Source: Sinobacterium norvegicum (GTDB taxonomy: Bacteria > Pseudomonadota > Gammaproteobacteria > Pseudomonadales > Sinobacteriaceae). Taken from it: a stretch of DNA of 64,000 nucleotides. The first letter of the stretch is position 1; the number at the start of each line of letters is the position of its first letter. Where the stretch lies: assembly GCF_923077115.1 (NCBI RefSeq), contig NZ_CAKLPX010000001.1, positions 1,054,001 through 1,118,000 on the forward strand, read 5' to 3'. The translations under genes were made by a program, and so were the position numbers. Positions 18,826 to 26,876 of this stretch are shown here, in pieces. A model generated the notes under the pieces. The model was not told the origin of the DNA, did no database searches, and worked only from the letters and a program-made list of their open reading frames with translations.

Positions 18826-20487
18826 TTATTTCACACCCTCAAAATCTTTAATGTCGGCGTATTTGAAACTGGGGTCACCACCAAAAATACGTCGTACCAC
18901 ACCGCTGAGTTCACTGTGCTGTAAATAGACATAACCGCGCTGATACTGATTTAAAATCACCGCATCCTCGATCAGAATTCGCTGCTGTTCAGCAAACGCT
19001 GCAGCTCGTATCGTAGGGTCTGTCGTACCTTGAGCCGCTCGCACCCAGCTGTCGTATTCGGGGTTATCATAACGGCCGCGGTTGTTTCTATTCCACGAGG
19101 CGAATAACTCACCAAAAGTCATCGCATCATTGTAGTCAGGGCCCCAGCCCGCACCGACCAGATCAAATTCGCCGGAGCTCATTTTGGCCAGCCGCTGCTT
19201 AAAAATCTGTTTATCAATCTTGATCTCTAAGCCCAGCGTTCTCGCCACTAAACTCTGAAAGTATTCTGCCTGTTTGTTGGCACCAGGGGTATCGGTAATC
19301 AGTAACACCAACGGCGGGATTTTATCGACGCCGAGTTGCTGCTTGGCCTTGGCTAAATGCTCTTTTGCCTTGGCAATATCCGGCATAACTTTCTTCGGTG
19401 GGTGTTCGATGTGAAAAGGCTGATCCACCCCCTTAAGCCAATGAGGGAACAGCGAGTAAGAGGCAGTATTACCTGGACTGGCAACCACCTTATTGGTAAA
19501 CAGCTGCTGGTCGAATACCAGTTGAATCGCCTTGCGCAGGTGATGATTGGCTGTAATACGACCGATGCGGTGGTTGTACTCCATGTAGAAGACACTGCCA
19601 TCTTTAAATTTCTTCATCGGCATATGGTCACTCAATGCCTGCTTGATGGTATCGGCATTGAGACCGGAGATCACATACATAGCGATCTTTTCATCTTTGA
19701 ATAAGTTATAGAGCGAATTACTGTCGCTGGTCATGTAGGGCACGTTAATCGTCTCCAGCTTAACCACCTCACGATTCCAATAACGGGGGTTTTTCTTTAA
19801 CTGGAGAGAGGCGCCATGCACCCAATGAGTGAGGGTAAAAGGACCATTAAAAAGCATTTTATCCGGATCGGCGCCATATTCACGACCAAATCTCTCAACC
19901 GCATCCTGACGTATTGGGCGGTAGGTAATAAACGCCGTTAAATCGAGAAAGTAAGCCGTTGGCTGCTTAAAACTCACCTCCAGCTGATAGTCGTTCACTG
20001 CCTCGACACCCAGTTCCTCTACCGGCAAAACCCCCTGATTAATAGCCTCGGCATTCAACAGAGGGTAGAGAATAAAAGCATATTCGGAGGCGTTCTTTGG
20101 TGCCAGTGCCTGACGCCAGGCATAGACAAAATCATGGGCAGTCACAGGTTTACCGTCACTCCAGCGGGCATCTTGGCGCAGCCAAAAAGTGGCGCCATCA
20201 TTACGCAGCTGCCAGCGCTCAGCCACACCACCGACAAGATTGTTTTGCTGATCATAGGTCATCAGACCCTCGGTAATATGGTCGATAACCATAAAACTAA
20301 TTTGATCTGTGGCCTGCAGGGTATTCACCGTCGGCGGCTCATCGGTCAAGGCAATGGTAATCGATTGTTCGCCGCGGTCAATCGCCTGCTGTTGACCAAA
20401 GGCCAGGCCGCTACCGGCTAATAAAAACAAGATCAGCGCCGCCAGCTGCGACGCCCTCTTTTTTAACCAAGGTTTCTGGTAACACAT
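18826..20487 (-). CDS. oppA: Periplasmic peptide-binding protein, OppA/DppA family (SBP family 5)
   Basis: A 553-residue solute-binding protein with a signal peptide (KKRASQLAALILFLLAGSGLAFG). No lipobox cysteine is visible, so it should be soluble in the periplasm. Family 5 features include the N-terminal ITIALTDEPPTVNTLQATDQ, the signature region TEGLMTYD...VAERWQLRNDGATFWLRQDARWSDGKPVTAHDFVYAWR, and LVGAGWGPDYNDAMTF near the C-terminus, closer to OppA than DppA. It is the first gene of the operon and delivers peptides to OppBCDF. Substrate length preference cannot be told. Confidence 0.92.
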   Translation of the reverse strand: MCYQKPWLKKRASQLAALILFLLAGSGLAFGQQQAIDRGEQSITIALTDEPPTVNTLQATDQISFMVIDHITEGLMTYDQQNNLVGGVAERWQLRNDGATFWLRQDARWSDGKPVTAHDFVYAWRQALAPKNASEYAFILYPLLNAEAINQGVLPVEELGVEAVNDYQLEVSFKQPTAYFLDLTAFITYRPIRQDAVERFGREYGADPDKMLFNGPFTLTHWVHGASLQLKKNPRYWNREVVKLETINVPYMTSDSNSLYNLFKDEKIAMYVISGLNADTIKQALSDHMPMKKFKDGSVFYMEYNHRIGRITANHHLRKAIQLVFDQQLFTNKVVASPGNTASYSLFPHWLKGVDQPFHIEHPPKKVMPDIAKAKEHLAKAKQQLGVDKIPPLVLLITDTPGANKQAEYFQSLVARTLGLEIKIDKQIFKQRLAKMSSGEFDLVGAGWGPDYNDAMTFGELFASWNRNNRGRYDNPEYDSWVRAAQGTTDPTIRAAAFAEQQRILIEDAVILNQYQRGYVYLQHSELSGVVRRIFGGDPSFKYADIKDFEGVK

Positions 20488-20640
20488 ATCAATCTCGATG
20501 TTATTTTAGTGACTGCCATTATAAAGACGTTAGTCAGTGGCAATCCCTCAATAAAAATTTGCCCCTTCATCCGATACGTCATCCCTCACCCTGTAAAACA
20601 CTACCAACAATCTGTTTTACATAGCAATAGAGCCGGCGCT

Positions 20641-22437
20641 TTATTTCTCTTGCTGCACCCAGCGGTTGATTTTCTGCTCTAGCATTGACAACGGTAGCGG
20701 CCCTGAGGCTAAAATTTGTTGATGAAACTCACGGACATCAAACCGATTACCGAGTTGCGCCGCGGCCTGCTCTCGCAGCTGCTGGATTTTGACCGCGCCG
20801 GTCATATACGACAACGCCTGCCCCGGCCAGGCGATATAGCGCTCCACCTCTGCCGAGGCATCGGTATCGGAGACCGGGGAATAACGCATCATCCAATCGA
20901 TCGCCTGCTGCCGCGACCAGCCATAGTGATGAATACCGGTGTCAATCACCAGGCGGTTGGCCCGCCAGATCGACAAATAAAGCGCGCCGAGCCGTTGATA
21001 AGGGTCGCTATAAAGCCCCAGCTCGGTGCCCAGCGATTCAGCGTACAGGGCCCAGCCCTCGACGTACGCCGCATTGAATGCCCAGCGACGAAACTCAGGT
21101 AAGTTTTGCTGTTCCATGGCGAAACTCACCTGAAAATGATGACCCGGTGCCGCCTCGTGCAACGATAACGCCTCACGCTCGAAGTTGGGGCGGGCAGGCA
21201 AATCGTAGGTGTTGACGTAAAAGATACCCGGTCGAGAACCATCAGCCGAGGGCTGCTGATAACTCGCAGCCGCCGCCGATTTTTGCAAAAACGGCTCCAC
21301 CGCACGCACCTCATAATCCGCCGCAGGCACCGTCAAAAACAGTCGATTCAAACGCGGTGCCAATACTGCCTTCAACTCGCGATAGCTGTCGAGAAGTTGC
21401 TGTTCACTGGTGTAATAAAAACGCGGATCCGTGCGCAGATAATGGAAAAAAGCCGCCATATCACCGGCAAAGCCAACCTCCTGCTTAATCGCTTTCATCT
21501 GCTCAAAAATCGACAGGGTTAACGCCTTGCCCTGCTGATGTATTTGCTCTGGTGTCAACGTCGTGGTGGTGTATTCGGCCACCGCATCGCGATAATAGTC
21601 CTCACCAGCGGGCAGCGCTAACAGACCGACAGTGCTGCGGGATTTGGCACGATACTCGGTGCGCAAAAAACGGTACAACTTGGCATAGGCGGGCTGAACC
21701 TGCTGGTTGATCATCGCCAAATACTCAGACGTCAGCTGCTTTTTTTCGATGGCACTAAAGCTTGCCGGTATTGCCGTTATCGGCTGATAAAAGAGATGTT
21801 TACTGCCCTTTTCGCTGGCCAGAGAGGCAATGGTGGGCAGCATTTTATCGACAATAATATCCGGGTGTACCAGCCCGCTGGCAATGCCTTCGCGCATATT
21901 CTCAATGGTCTGATCAACCCAGGCAGGGAAGTGTCCTGCGCGCTGCAACCAACGCCGGTAATCAGCCGGTGTGTTAAAGGGTTGAGCACCATCGGTGGTG
22001 GCCAACTGCGCCAGTGTGGTCGGCAGGCCGTACATCTGATTAAACGGTACCATTCGCTGATAATTGGCAACACCGCTGTTATAGCGCGCCACCGATCGAC
22101 TCAGCTCATATTTCAACAGCCCCAAACTGAGGCGCTGCTGATTCGATATCGATGCGGTAGGAATTCCTGAGAGACCGGCCAGCAGCTGTTGGTCATGCTC
22201 GACATCCGCAGCCAAATCCGCTGCGGTACTGGCACGCGGCAGGCGGTCATCGAATCGGTGATCCCCTCGATACGTTGCCTCAATAGGGTCTCGGCGCAAC
22301 TGACGCTCATTGTAATCGGCAAAAATCTCTGCCAACACGGCCTGCAGATTATTGTTCGGTTGCGCCGCAGACAATTGTTGAGAAAAACAAGTAACAGCAA
22401 GCAGTATGACTAACAGCGCGTATTTAAGGTCTTTCAT
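20641..22437 (-). CDS. DUF885 family secreted metallo-hydrolase/peptidase
   Basis: A 598-residue protein with a signal peptide (MKDLKYALLVILLAVTCFSQ, cleavage near LSA-AQP). The DUF885 core has the zinc-type motif HEAAPGHHF (about residues 427-435), preceded by NTYDLPARPNFE and followed by EGWALYAESLG and RANRLVIDTGIHHYGW. All are hallmarks of the family, whose characterised members are zinc-dependent peptidases or hydrolases. It lies immediately upstream of, and in the same direction as, the peptide ABC operon with a 153-base gap, which suggests but does not prove a role in peptide breakdown before uptake. Confidence 0.88.
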   Translation of the reverse strand: MKDLKYALLVILLAVTCFSQQLSAAQPNNNLQAVLAEIFADYNERQLRRDPIEATYRGDHRFDDRLPRASTAADLAADVEHDQQLLAGLSGIPTASISNQQRLSLGLLKYELSRSVARYNSGVANYQRMVPFNQMYGLPTTLAQLATTDGAQPFNTPADYRRWLQRAGHFPAWVDQTIENMREGIASGLVHPDIIVDKMLPTIASLASEKGSKHLFYQPITAIPASFSAIEKKQLTSEYLAMINQQVQPAYAKLYRFLRTEYRAKSRSTVGLLALPAGEDYYRDAVAEYTTTTLTPEQIHQQGKALTLSIFEQMKAIKQEVGFAGDMAAFFHYLRTDPRFYYTSEQQLLDSYRELKAVLAPRLNRLFLTVPAADYEVRAVEPFLQKSAAAASYQQPSADGSRPGIFYVNTYDLPARPNFEREALSLHEAAPGHHFQVSFAMEQQNLPEFRRWAFNAAYVEGWALYAESLGTELGLYSDPYQRLGALYLSIWRANRLVIDTGIHHYGWSRQQAIDWMMRYSPVSDTDASAEVERYIAWPGQALSYMTGAVKIQQLREQAAAQLGNRFDVREFHQQILASGPLPLSMLEQKINRWVQQEK

Positions 22438-22619
22438 AATATTATTCTATTCGTTTGGGTATGACTAACACGTAGACTAAAGCCAGTCCCTCATGTTTTT
22501 TTAAACAGCCTGATTATATTTATAATAAAAAACACTGAAAAACTAGCGTAATGGCAACCGCCTGACTATGCTGCCTCTAACGATAAGATTAGTTGAATAT
22601 AACTAAGAAAGAGTCGCTT

Positions 22620-22985
22620 ATGAGTTTATCTGCCAAAGAGCTCGAACAACACGTTATCCGTCCTACCCTGGAATACCTCGGCGTCTCCTCACAATCTGCC
22701 ATCGATCAACTCTTGTCCAGCGCTCAAAGTGAATCCAATTGCAGTCTTAGTCATGGCGCCAACTCATCCCCCGATGGGGTCGGCTTGTTTCAAATAACCC
22801 CGACCAGCCACCGTGAAGTGTGGGATAAGTACTTGGCCTTTCGCCCCGATTTAGCCAGTAAGGTACGCGGCCTCGCCAGCCAACGACTTTTTTTACTCAA
22901 GCCCGATCTCGAACTGGGCAGCAACCTCTCCTATAGCACCGCCATCGCCTGGGTCATCACCCAATATCACCGTGAGCTACACTGA
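22620..22985 (+). CDS. Small lysozyme/transglycosylase-like protein, phage-type family
   Basis: A 121-residue protein. The ATG at 22620 follows GAAAGAG by six bases; an in-frame TTG at 22593 is rejected. The sequence has ELEQHVIRPTLEYLG at the N-terminus, then AQSESNCSLSHG and VGLFQITPTSHREVWDKYL. This Ser-Glu-Ser then G-L-F-Q-I-x-P arrangement mirrors lysozyme-like folds and a phage-associated protein family with AQES...GxFQMEPATHxDIW. No signal peptide or membrane span is seen and no phage genes surround it. A cell-wall-acting role is possible, but the catalytic status of the Glu in SESN is unproven. Confidence 0.6.
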   Translation: MSLSAKELEQHVIRPTLEYLGVSSQSAIDQLLSSAQSESNCSLSHGANSSPDGVGLFQITPTSHREVWDKYLAFRPDLASKVRGLASQRLFLLKPDLELGSNLSYSTAIAWVITQYHRELH

Positions 22986-22986
22986 C

Positions 22987-23802
22987 TCAAGACTGGTCTT
23001 GATGCTGATAGACCCTCTTCAGTAACCGGTGGTAGAGCTCGGGAAAGAAGCGATGAAAATGATAGCCAAACCTGGCCTTGCCCGCAGCAATCACAATATC
23101 CTGACGCCCATTTTTCAGCTTTTTAATCATCATCGATACAAAATCGCCAACCTCAATACCGTTCTCGGTATCCCGGTCTTTACGATTGTACTGACTGCCA
23201 TCGCCATCGAGGGCGTTTTCGGCGATTGCGGTTTTCACCCAGCCCGGACTGACCACGGCAACGGTGACGCCACTGTCACTTAACTCTGCCCGTAGACAGT
23301 CCATATAACCGACCACCGCATGCTTGGACGCACAGTAACCCGCCCGCATCGGCGCACCAATTTTTCCCGAAACGCTGGATATGGTAATTACATCACCGCG
23401 GTGTGGCATTGGCCTGGTCAGCAGCTTGGACACTAATGCCTTGGTTAAGGCGACGGTGCCGAAGAAGTTGATCTCCATTAATCGGCGATCCACCTCTGCC
23501 ACACAGTCCATGGCCAGGCTGCGCTGACTAATACCGCCACTGTTGAGCAAAATATCAACACCACCACTCTGCTGCCACACATCGTCGACCAGCGCCGCGG
23601 GATCATCCATCGCCGCCAAATCAAAGGGCACAACCAAATGCTGTTCACTGTTAAAGCACAATTTTCGCACGGCTTCGAGCTGCTCTACATTACGGCCAGA
23701 CAACACCAAACGACCGACCTCAGCACTGAGTTGAATAGCCGTTTCTTTACCGATACCACTGGAAGCGCCTGTCACCCAAACGGTCTTATTGTCGAACTGC
23801 AT
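22987..23802 (-). CDS. Short-chain dehydrogenase/reductase (SDR)
   Basis: A 271-residue classical SDR. It has the Rossmann cofactor motif TGASSGIGKE (residues 11-20), the NSGG equivalent of NNAG, catalytic Ser in ITISSVSG, and the YCASKHAV active site (Tyr-x3-Lys), then VVSPGWVKT. It ends in a basic amphipathic segment (FHRFFPELYHRLLKRVYQ) like membrane-associated SDRs of the DHRS7B type. It converges on the small lysozyme-like gene with one base between stops. The substrate is unknown; carbonyl reduction of a lipid-like compound is a guess from subfamily resemblance. Confidence 0.9.
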   Translation of the reverse strand: MQFDNKTVWVTGASSGIGKETAIQLSAEVGRLVLSGRNVEQLEAVRKLCFNSEQHLVVPFDLAAMDDPAALVDDVWQQSGGVDILLNSGGISQRSLAMDCVAEVDRRLMEINFFGTVALTKALVSKLLTRPMPHRGDVITISSVSGKIGAPMRAGYCASKHAVVGYMDCLRAELSDSGVTVAVVSPGWVKTAIAENALDGDGSQYNRKDRDTENGIEVGDFVSMMIKKLKNGRQDIVIAAGKARFGYHFHRFFPELYHRLLKRVYQHQDQS

Positions 23803-23984
23803 GTTTCACCTTTTTTTCTGTATTGATAATGGCCGTATGCTGATCGTTAAAAGGCACCAGTGAAATAACCAAATATTTATTATATTAATGTTGATAGGCT
23901 TAATTTACGGTATTTTTTAATGCTATGATAGCCAGCTAAATCTGCACCAACTATTATAATAACCTCGACACTGGTTTTAACTTG

Positions 23985-24281
23985 ATGTTCTCAATGATCA
24001 AAAACAACTACTTACTGTTTGCGTTAGCCTCTGTGCTGACTGTCAGTCAGTGGCTGATCAGTCATCACGTGCACGATTATCAAGAGCAAGAGCAACACCA
24101 TGTTGACTGTTCTTTTTATCAACACCGCAGTGGTGTTGACCTGGTCAGCCTCGACAGCAGCATTGTTTTCGAAGCCTCATCACCCCATGTTTTCCAGTAT
24201 AAGATCGTCGATGAGAGCAGCAAAAAATCTGCCACCATTGTTCGCTACCACTGCCGCGCCCCACCCGCCTCGATAGCTTAA
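23985..24281 (+). CDS. Small exported His-rich protein upstream of zinc-type TonB receptor
   Basis: A 98-residue protein starting at ATG 23985 (the frame also opens with TTG three bases earlier, and another Met follows). It has one hydrophobic segment (YLLFALASVLTVSQWLI) directly followed by a His-rich stretch (SHHVHDYQEQEQHHVDCSFYQHR) before the remainder. Such small proteins next to zinc uptake genes are sometimes annotated as zinc chaperones. Here it sits 127 bases upstream of, and in the same direction as, the ZnuD-like receptor. Metal binding is inferred from composition and position only. Confidence 0.65.
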   Translation: MFSMIKNNYLLFALASVLTVSQWLISHHVHDYQEQEQHHVDCSFYQHRSGVDLVSLDSSIVFEASSPHVFQYKIVDESSKKSATIVRYHCRAPPASIA

Positions 24282-24408
24282 ACCATTCCAATATTGCGTT
24301 TTTTATCACGGCTAACTGCCGAGAATTCGCGTTTTTTAATATTATTCACGGCTTTTGTTCGCCGCGATAATGTACGCCTGAACTGTATCAGGCTGGGTTA
24401 ACTATTCG

Positions 24409-26607
24409 ATGAAGAAATCACTTATTGCGCTGGCCGTCAGTGCCGCCACACCACTGCTTGCCCCCACTGCTTTTGCCAGCGACAACAATGACAGACTGGA
24501 AGAAGTGGTGGTTACCTCTACCGCACTCAACCGTAAAAAAGCTGAGACAGCGCTGCCGGTCATGGTCATCAGCGGTGAAGAGCTGCATAACAAGGCGAGC
24601 AATACCCTCGGCGAAACCCTCGCCTCGACGCCGGGCATTGCCAGCTCTAGTTTTGGCCCCAGTGTCGGCCAACCGATTATTCGTGGCCAACAGGGCAACC
24701 GTGTCCGCATCCTGCAAAACAGCACCGGTAATATCGACGCCTCTACTTCAGGCCCCGATCACGCGGTGACCATCGAGCCCGTACTGGCCGAGTCAATCGA
24801 GGTACTCAAAGGTCCCTCTACCCTACTTTACGGCGGCGGCGCCATCGGCGGCGTGGTCAACGTCATCGACAACCGCATCCCCACCACCGGTGCCGAAGGC
24901 ATCAGCGGCGCGGTCGAAACACGTTATGACTCGGCCTCCAGCGGCAGTACCAGCATCATCAAGCTCGACGGCGGCAACAGCGACTGGGGCTGGCACTTCG
25001 ATGGTCTTTACCGCGACTGGGACGATGTTGAAGTCCCGGTTGACCCTATTATTGGTGAGCCGCAAAATCAGAGCCAAAATACCGTTCACAACAGTGACGG
25101 CCGCACCAAGAATGTCACCGGTGGATTCTCACGCATTTTCGACAAGGGTTATCTCGGCTTCTCTGTTGCCCACCTCGAAAACACCTACGGTATACCCGAG
25201 GGCGGACACAACCACGGCGGCGGTCACGATGAGCACGACGAAGACGACCACGACGATGAGCACGGCGATGAGCACGGCGATGAGCACGGCGAGGAACACG
25301 GCGAGGAAAACGTCTGGATCGATCTGACCCAGACTCGCTACGATCTTGCCGGTGGCTATGAACTGGACCAGGCATGGGCCGAGGATATCAAATGGCACAT
25401 GACCTATACCGATTATCAACACAAGGAGTATGAAGGGCACGAGGTTGCCACCACCTATAACAGTACCAGTTGGGAAAACCGCCTCGAAGCGACTCACTCA
25501 CTTGCCGATGGTTGGCAGGGTGTTATCGGCATGCAAAACCAGATTCGTGAATTTGAGGCATTGGCTGGCCACCATGATGATCACGATGACCACGATGACC
25601 ACGATGATGATCATGACGACCACGCTGACGAGCACGACGAGCACGACGAGCACGACGAGGGTAGCGAGGAACTGATCCCACTGACCAAGCACTACAGCAA
25701 CGGTCTCTTCCTGGTCGAGAGCTTCGAAACAGGTCAGTGGATTAATGAGTTTGGTGCTCGCATTGACCACGACCAGTTCAAGAGCGATGGCAGTCAAGCA
25801 GAGGACCGTGACTTCACCAGCTTCAGCCTATCCGCCTCAACGGTTTGGCAGTTCCATCAGCACTGGTCGAGCAGTGTCGCGCTGTCACGCTCCGAGCGAG
25901 CCCCCAGCATTGATGAACTGTACTCCAACGTCGAAGGCCATAATATTATTCACGGTGCCACCGGTACTATTCAGCTGGGTAATCAGGAGTTGAACACCGA
26001 GGTTTCGAACAATATTGACGTCTCCTTGCGCTGGAACTTCGACCGTATCAGCGGTGATATCACCGCCTATTACAACGATTTTGACGACTATATCTATCTA
26101 CAAAACAACGGCCACGACCACGGCGACCCGGATAACGATCACATCGATGTGTATAGCTATGAGCAGCAGGATGCCACCTTTAAAGGCATCGAGTTGACCA
26201 GTAACATCGTACTGGCCGAGGACAGCGCCTTCGGTGACTGGGATGTTGATGTATTTGGTGATGTGATCGATGGTCAAAACGCCGACGGCACAGCGGTACC
26301 GCGCTTGCCCCCGTACCGTTTTGGCGGCACGCTGAACTTCCACATGAACAACTGGGGCAGTTACTTGCGCGCCACCCATGCCGGCGCTCAGGACGATCCC
26401 GGTGTTAACGAGGATCCAACCGACAGCTATACCCGTGTCGACGCCGCTGTGAACTACACCATTGACAGCAACCGCGTTGAAACACTGCTGTTCCTGCGCG
26501 CCAAGAACCTGACCAACGAGGAGATCCGCAATTCGACCTCCTTCCTCCGCGATGTCGCCCCTGAACCAGGACGCTCGCTGGAAGTTGGTGCCCGCGTCAG
26601 CTTCTAA
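24409..26607 (+). CDS. znuD: ZnuD-like zinc TonB-dependent receptor with His/Asp-rich loops
   Basis: A 732-residue receptor with a signal peptide (MKKSLIALAVSAATPLLAPTAFA). The TonB box is LEEVVVTSTALNR, the plug has FGPSVGQPIIRGQQGNRVRIL and GPSTLLYGGGAIGGVVNVIDNR, and the barrel ends LEVGARVSF. Two extracellular-loop insertions are almost pure His/Asp/Glu/Gly: about residues 264-301 (nine His) and 387-418 (ten His). A shorter NNGHDHGDPDNDH loop lies further on. Neisserial ZnuD uses comparable His-rich loops to capture zinc. The DNA under the loops is a degenerate GAYCAC-type repeat prone to slippage. Zinc is the likely substrate; copper or nickel is not excluded. Confidence 0.85.
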   Translation: MKKSLIALAVSAATPLLAPTAFASDNNDRLEEVVVTSTALNRKKAETALPVMVISGEELHNKASNTLGETLASTPGIASSSFGPSVGQPIIRGQQGNRVRILQNSTGNIDASTSGPDHAVTIEPVLAESIEVLKGPSTLLYGGGAIGGVVNVIDNRIPTTGAEGISGAVETRYDSASSGSTSIIKLDGGNSDWGWHFDGLYRDWDDVEVPVDPIIGEPQNQSQNTVHNSDGRTKNVTGGFSRIFDKGYLGFSVAHLENTYGIPEGGHNHGGGHDEHDEDDHDDEHGDEHGDEHGEEHGEENVWIDLTQTRYDLAGGYELDQAWAEDIKWHMTYTDYQHKEYEGHEVATTYNSTSWENRLEATHSLADGWQGVIGMQNQIREFEALAGHHDDHDDHDDHDDDHDDHADEHDEHDEHDEGSEELIPLTKHYSNGLFLVESFETGQWINEFGARIDHDQFKSDGSQAEDRDFTSFSLSASTVWQFHQHWSSSVALSRSERAPSIDELYSNVEGHNIIHGATGTIQLGNQELNTEVSNNIDVSLRWNFDRISGDITAYYNDFDDYIYLQNNGHDHGDPDNDHIDVYSYEQQDATFKGIELTSNIVLAEDSAFGDWDVDVFGDVIDGQNADGTAVPRLPPYRFGGTLNFHMNNWGSYLRATHAGAQDDPGVNEDPTDSYTRVDAAVNYTIDSNRVETLLFLRAKNLTNEEIRNSTSFLRDVAPEPGRSLEVGARVSF
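25198..25314. repeat. His/Asp codon repeat tract 1 within zinc receptor
   Basis: Short tandem units such as gatgagcacggc are repeated, encoding DEHG-type residues in an extracellular loop. Slippage here would change loop length in steps of three if in frame. Confidence 0.7.
25567..25659. repeat. His/Asp codon repeat tract 2 within zinc receptor
   Basis: Tandem gatcac/gaccac and gagcacgac units encode DDH and DEH repeats in a second loop of the same receptor. Several other frames stay open across it because of the repeat composition. Confidence 0.7.
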
Positions 26608-26618
26608 GCGACACCCAG

Positions 26619-26668
26619 CCCCTCTATTACCCGTCGCCCTGCAACAAAGGCGACGGTAATAGCAGGGG
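26619..26668. other. Long stable hairpin after zinc receptor
   Basis: Arms of about 19 bases (CCCC-CTATTAC-CGTCGCC pairing with GGCGACG-GTAATAG-GGGG, small bulges) with a ten-base loop begin 11 bases after the receptor stop. No T run follows directly, so it may protect the mRNA 3' end; the intrinsic terminator is the next hairpin. Confidence 0.6.
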
Positions 26669-26684
26669 GCAACTCTGCATTCAA

Positions 26685-26709
26685 AACCGGCCCATCGCGC
26701 CGGTTTTTC
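26685..26709 (+). terminator. Intrinsic terminator after zinc receptor
   Basis: AACCGGC and GCCGGTT arms with a seven-base loop run into TTTTT; it lies just past a longer hairpin. Confidence 0.75.
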
Positions 26710-26876
26710 CTCATTTTTAGCCTATTGGTGACGGTTTCAGCGTTATCGACACAAGATTCAAAGTCAAATCAGTGCTATGATAGCCCGCCGAAAAACCGAC
26801 AGCGCCGACAATGGCAGGCTGCTGGTAATAGCATCGGCTTGATCTATCTGACAAGAAACAACAAAGCGACGACGAT

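Noticed and set aside
24418..24717. Long antisense frames across the zinc receptor
   Set aside because: They arise from the biased His/Asp/Gly codons of the receptor and match no protein pattern; the plus-strand receptor is clear.
25115..25375. Arg/His-rich antisense frame over the His/Asp repeat tract
   Set aside because: Low-complexity translation of the opposite strand of the repeat, not a gene.
25567..25659. Possible CRISPR or tandem-repeat locus
   Set aside because: The repeats are in-frame codons for DDH/DEH in an outer membrane receptor loop, with no spacers.
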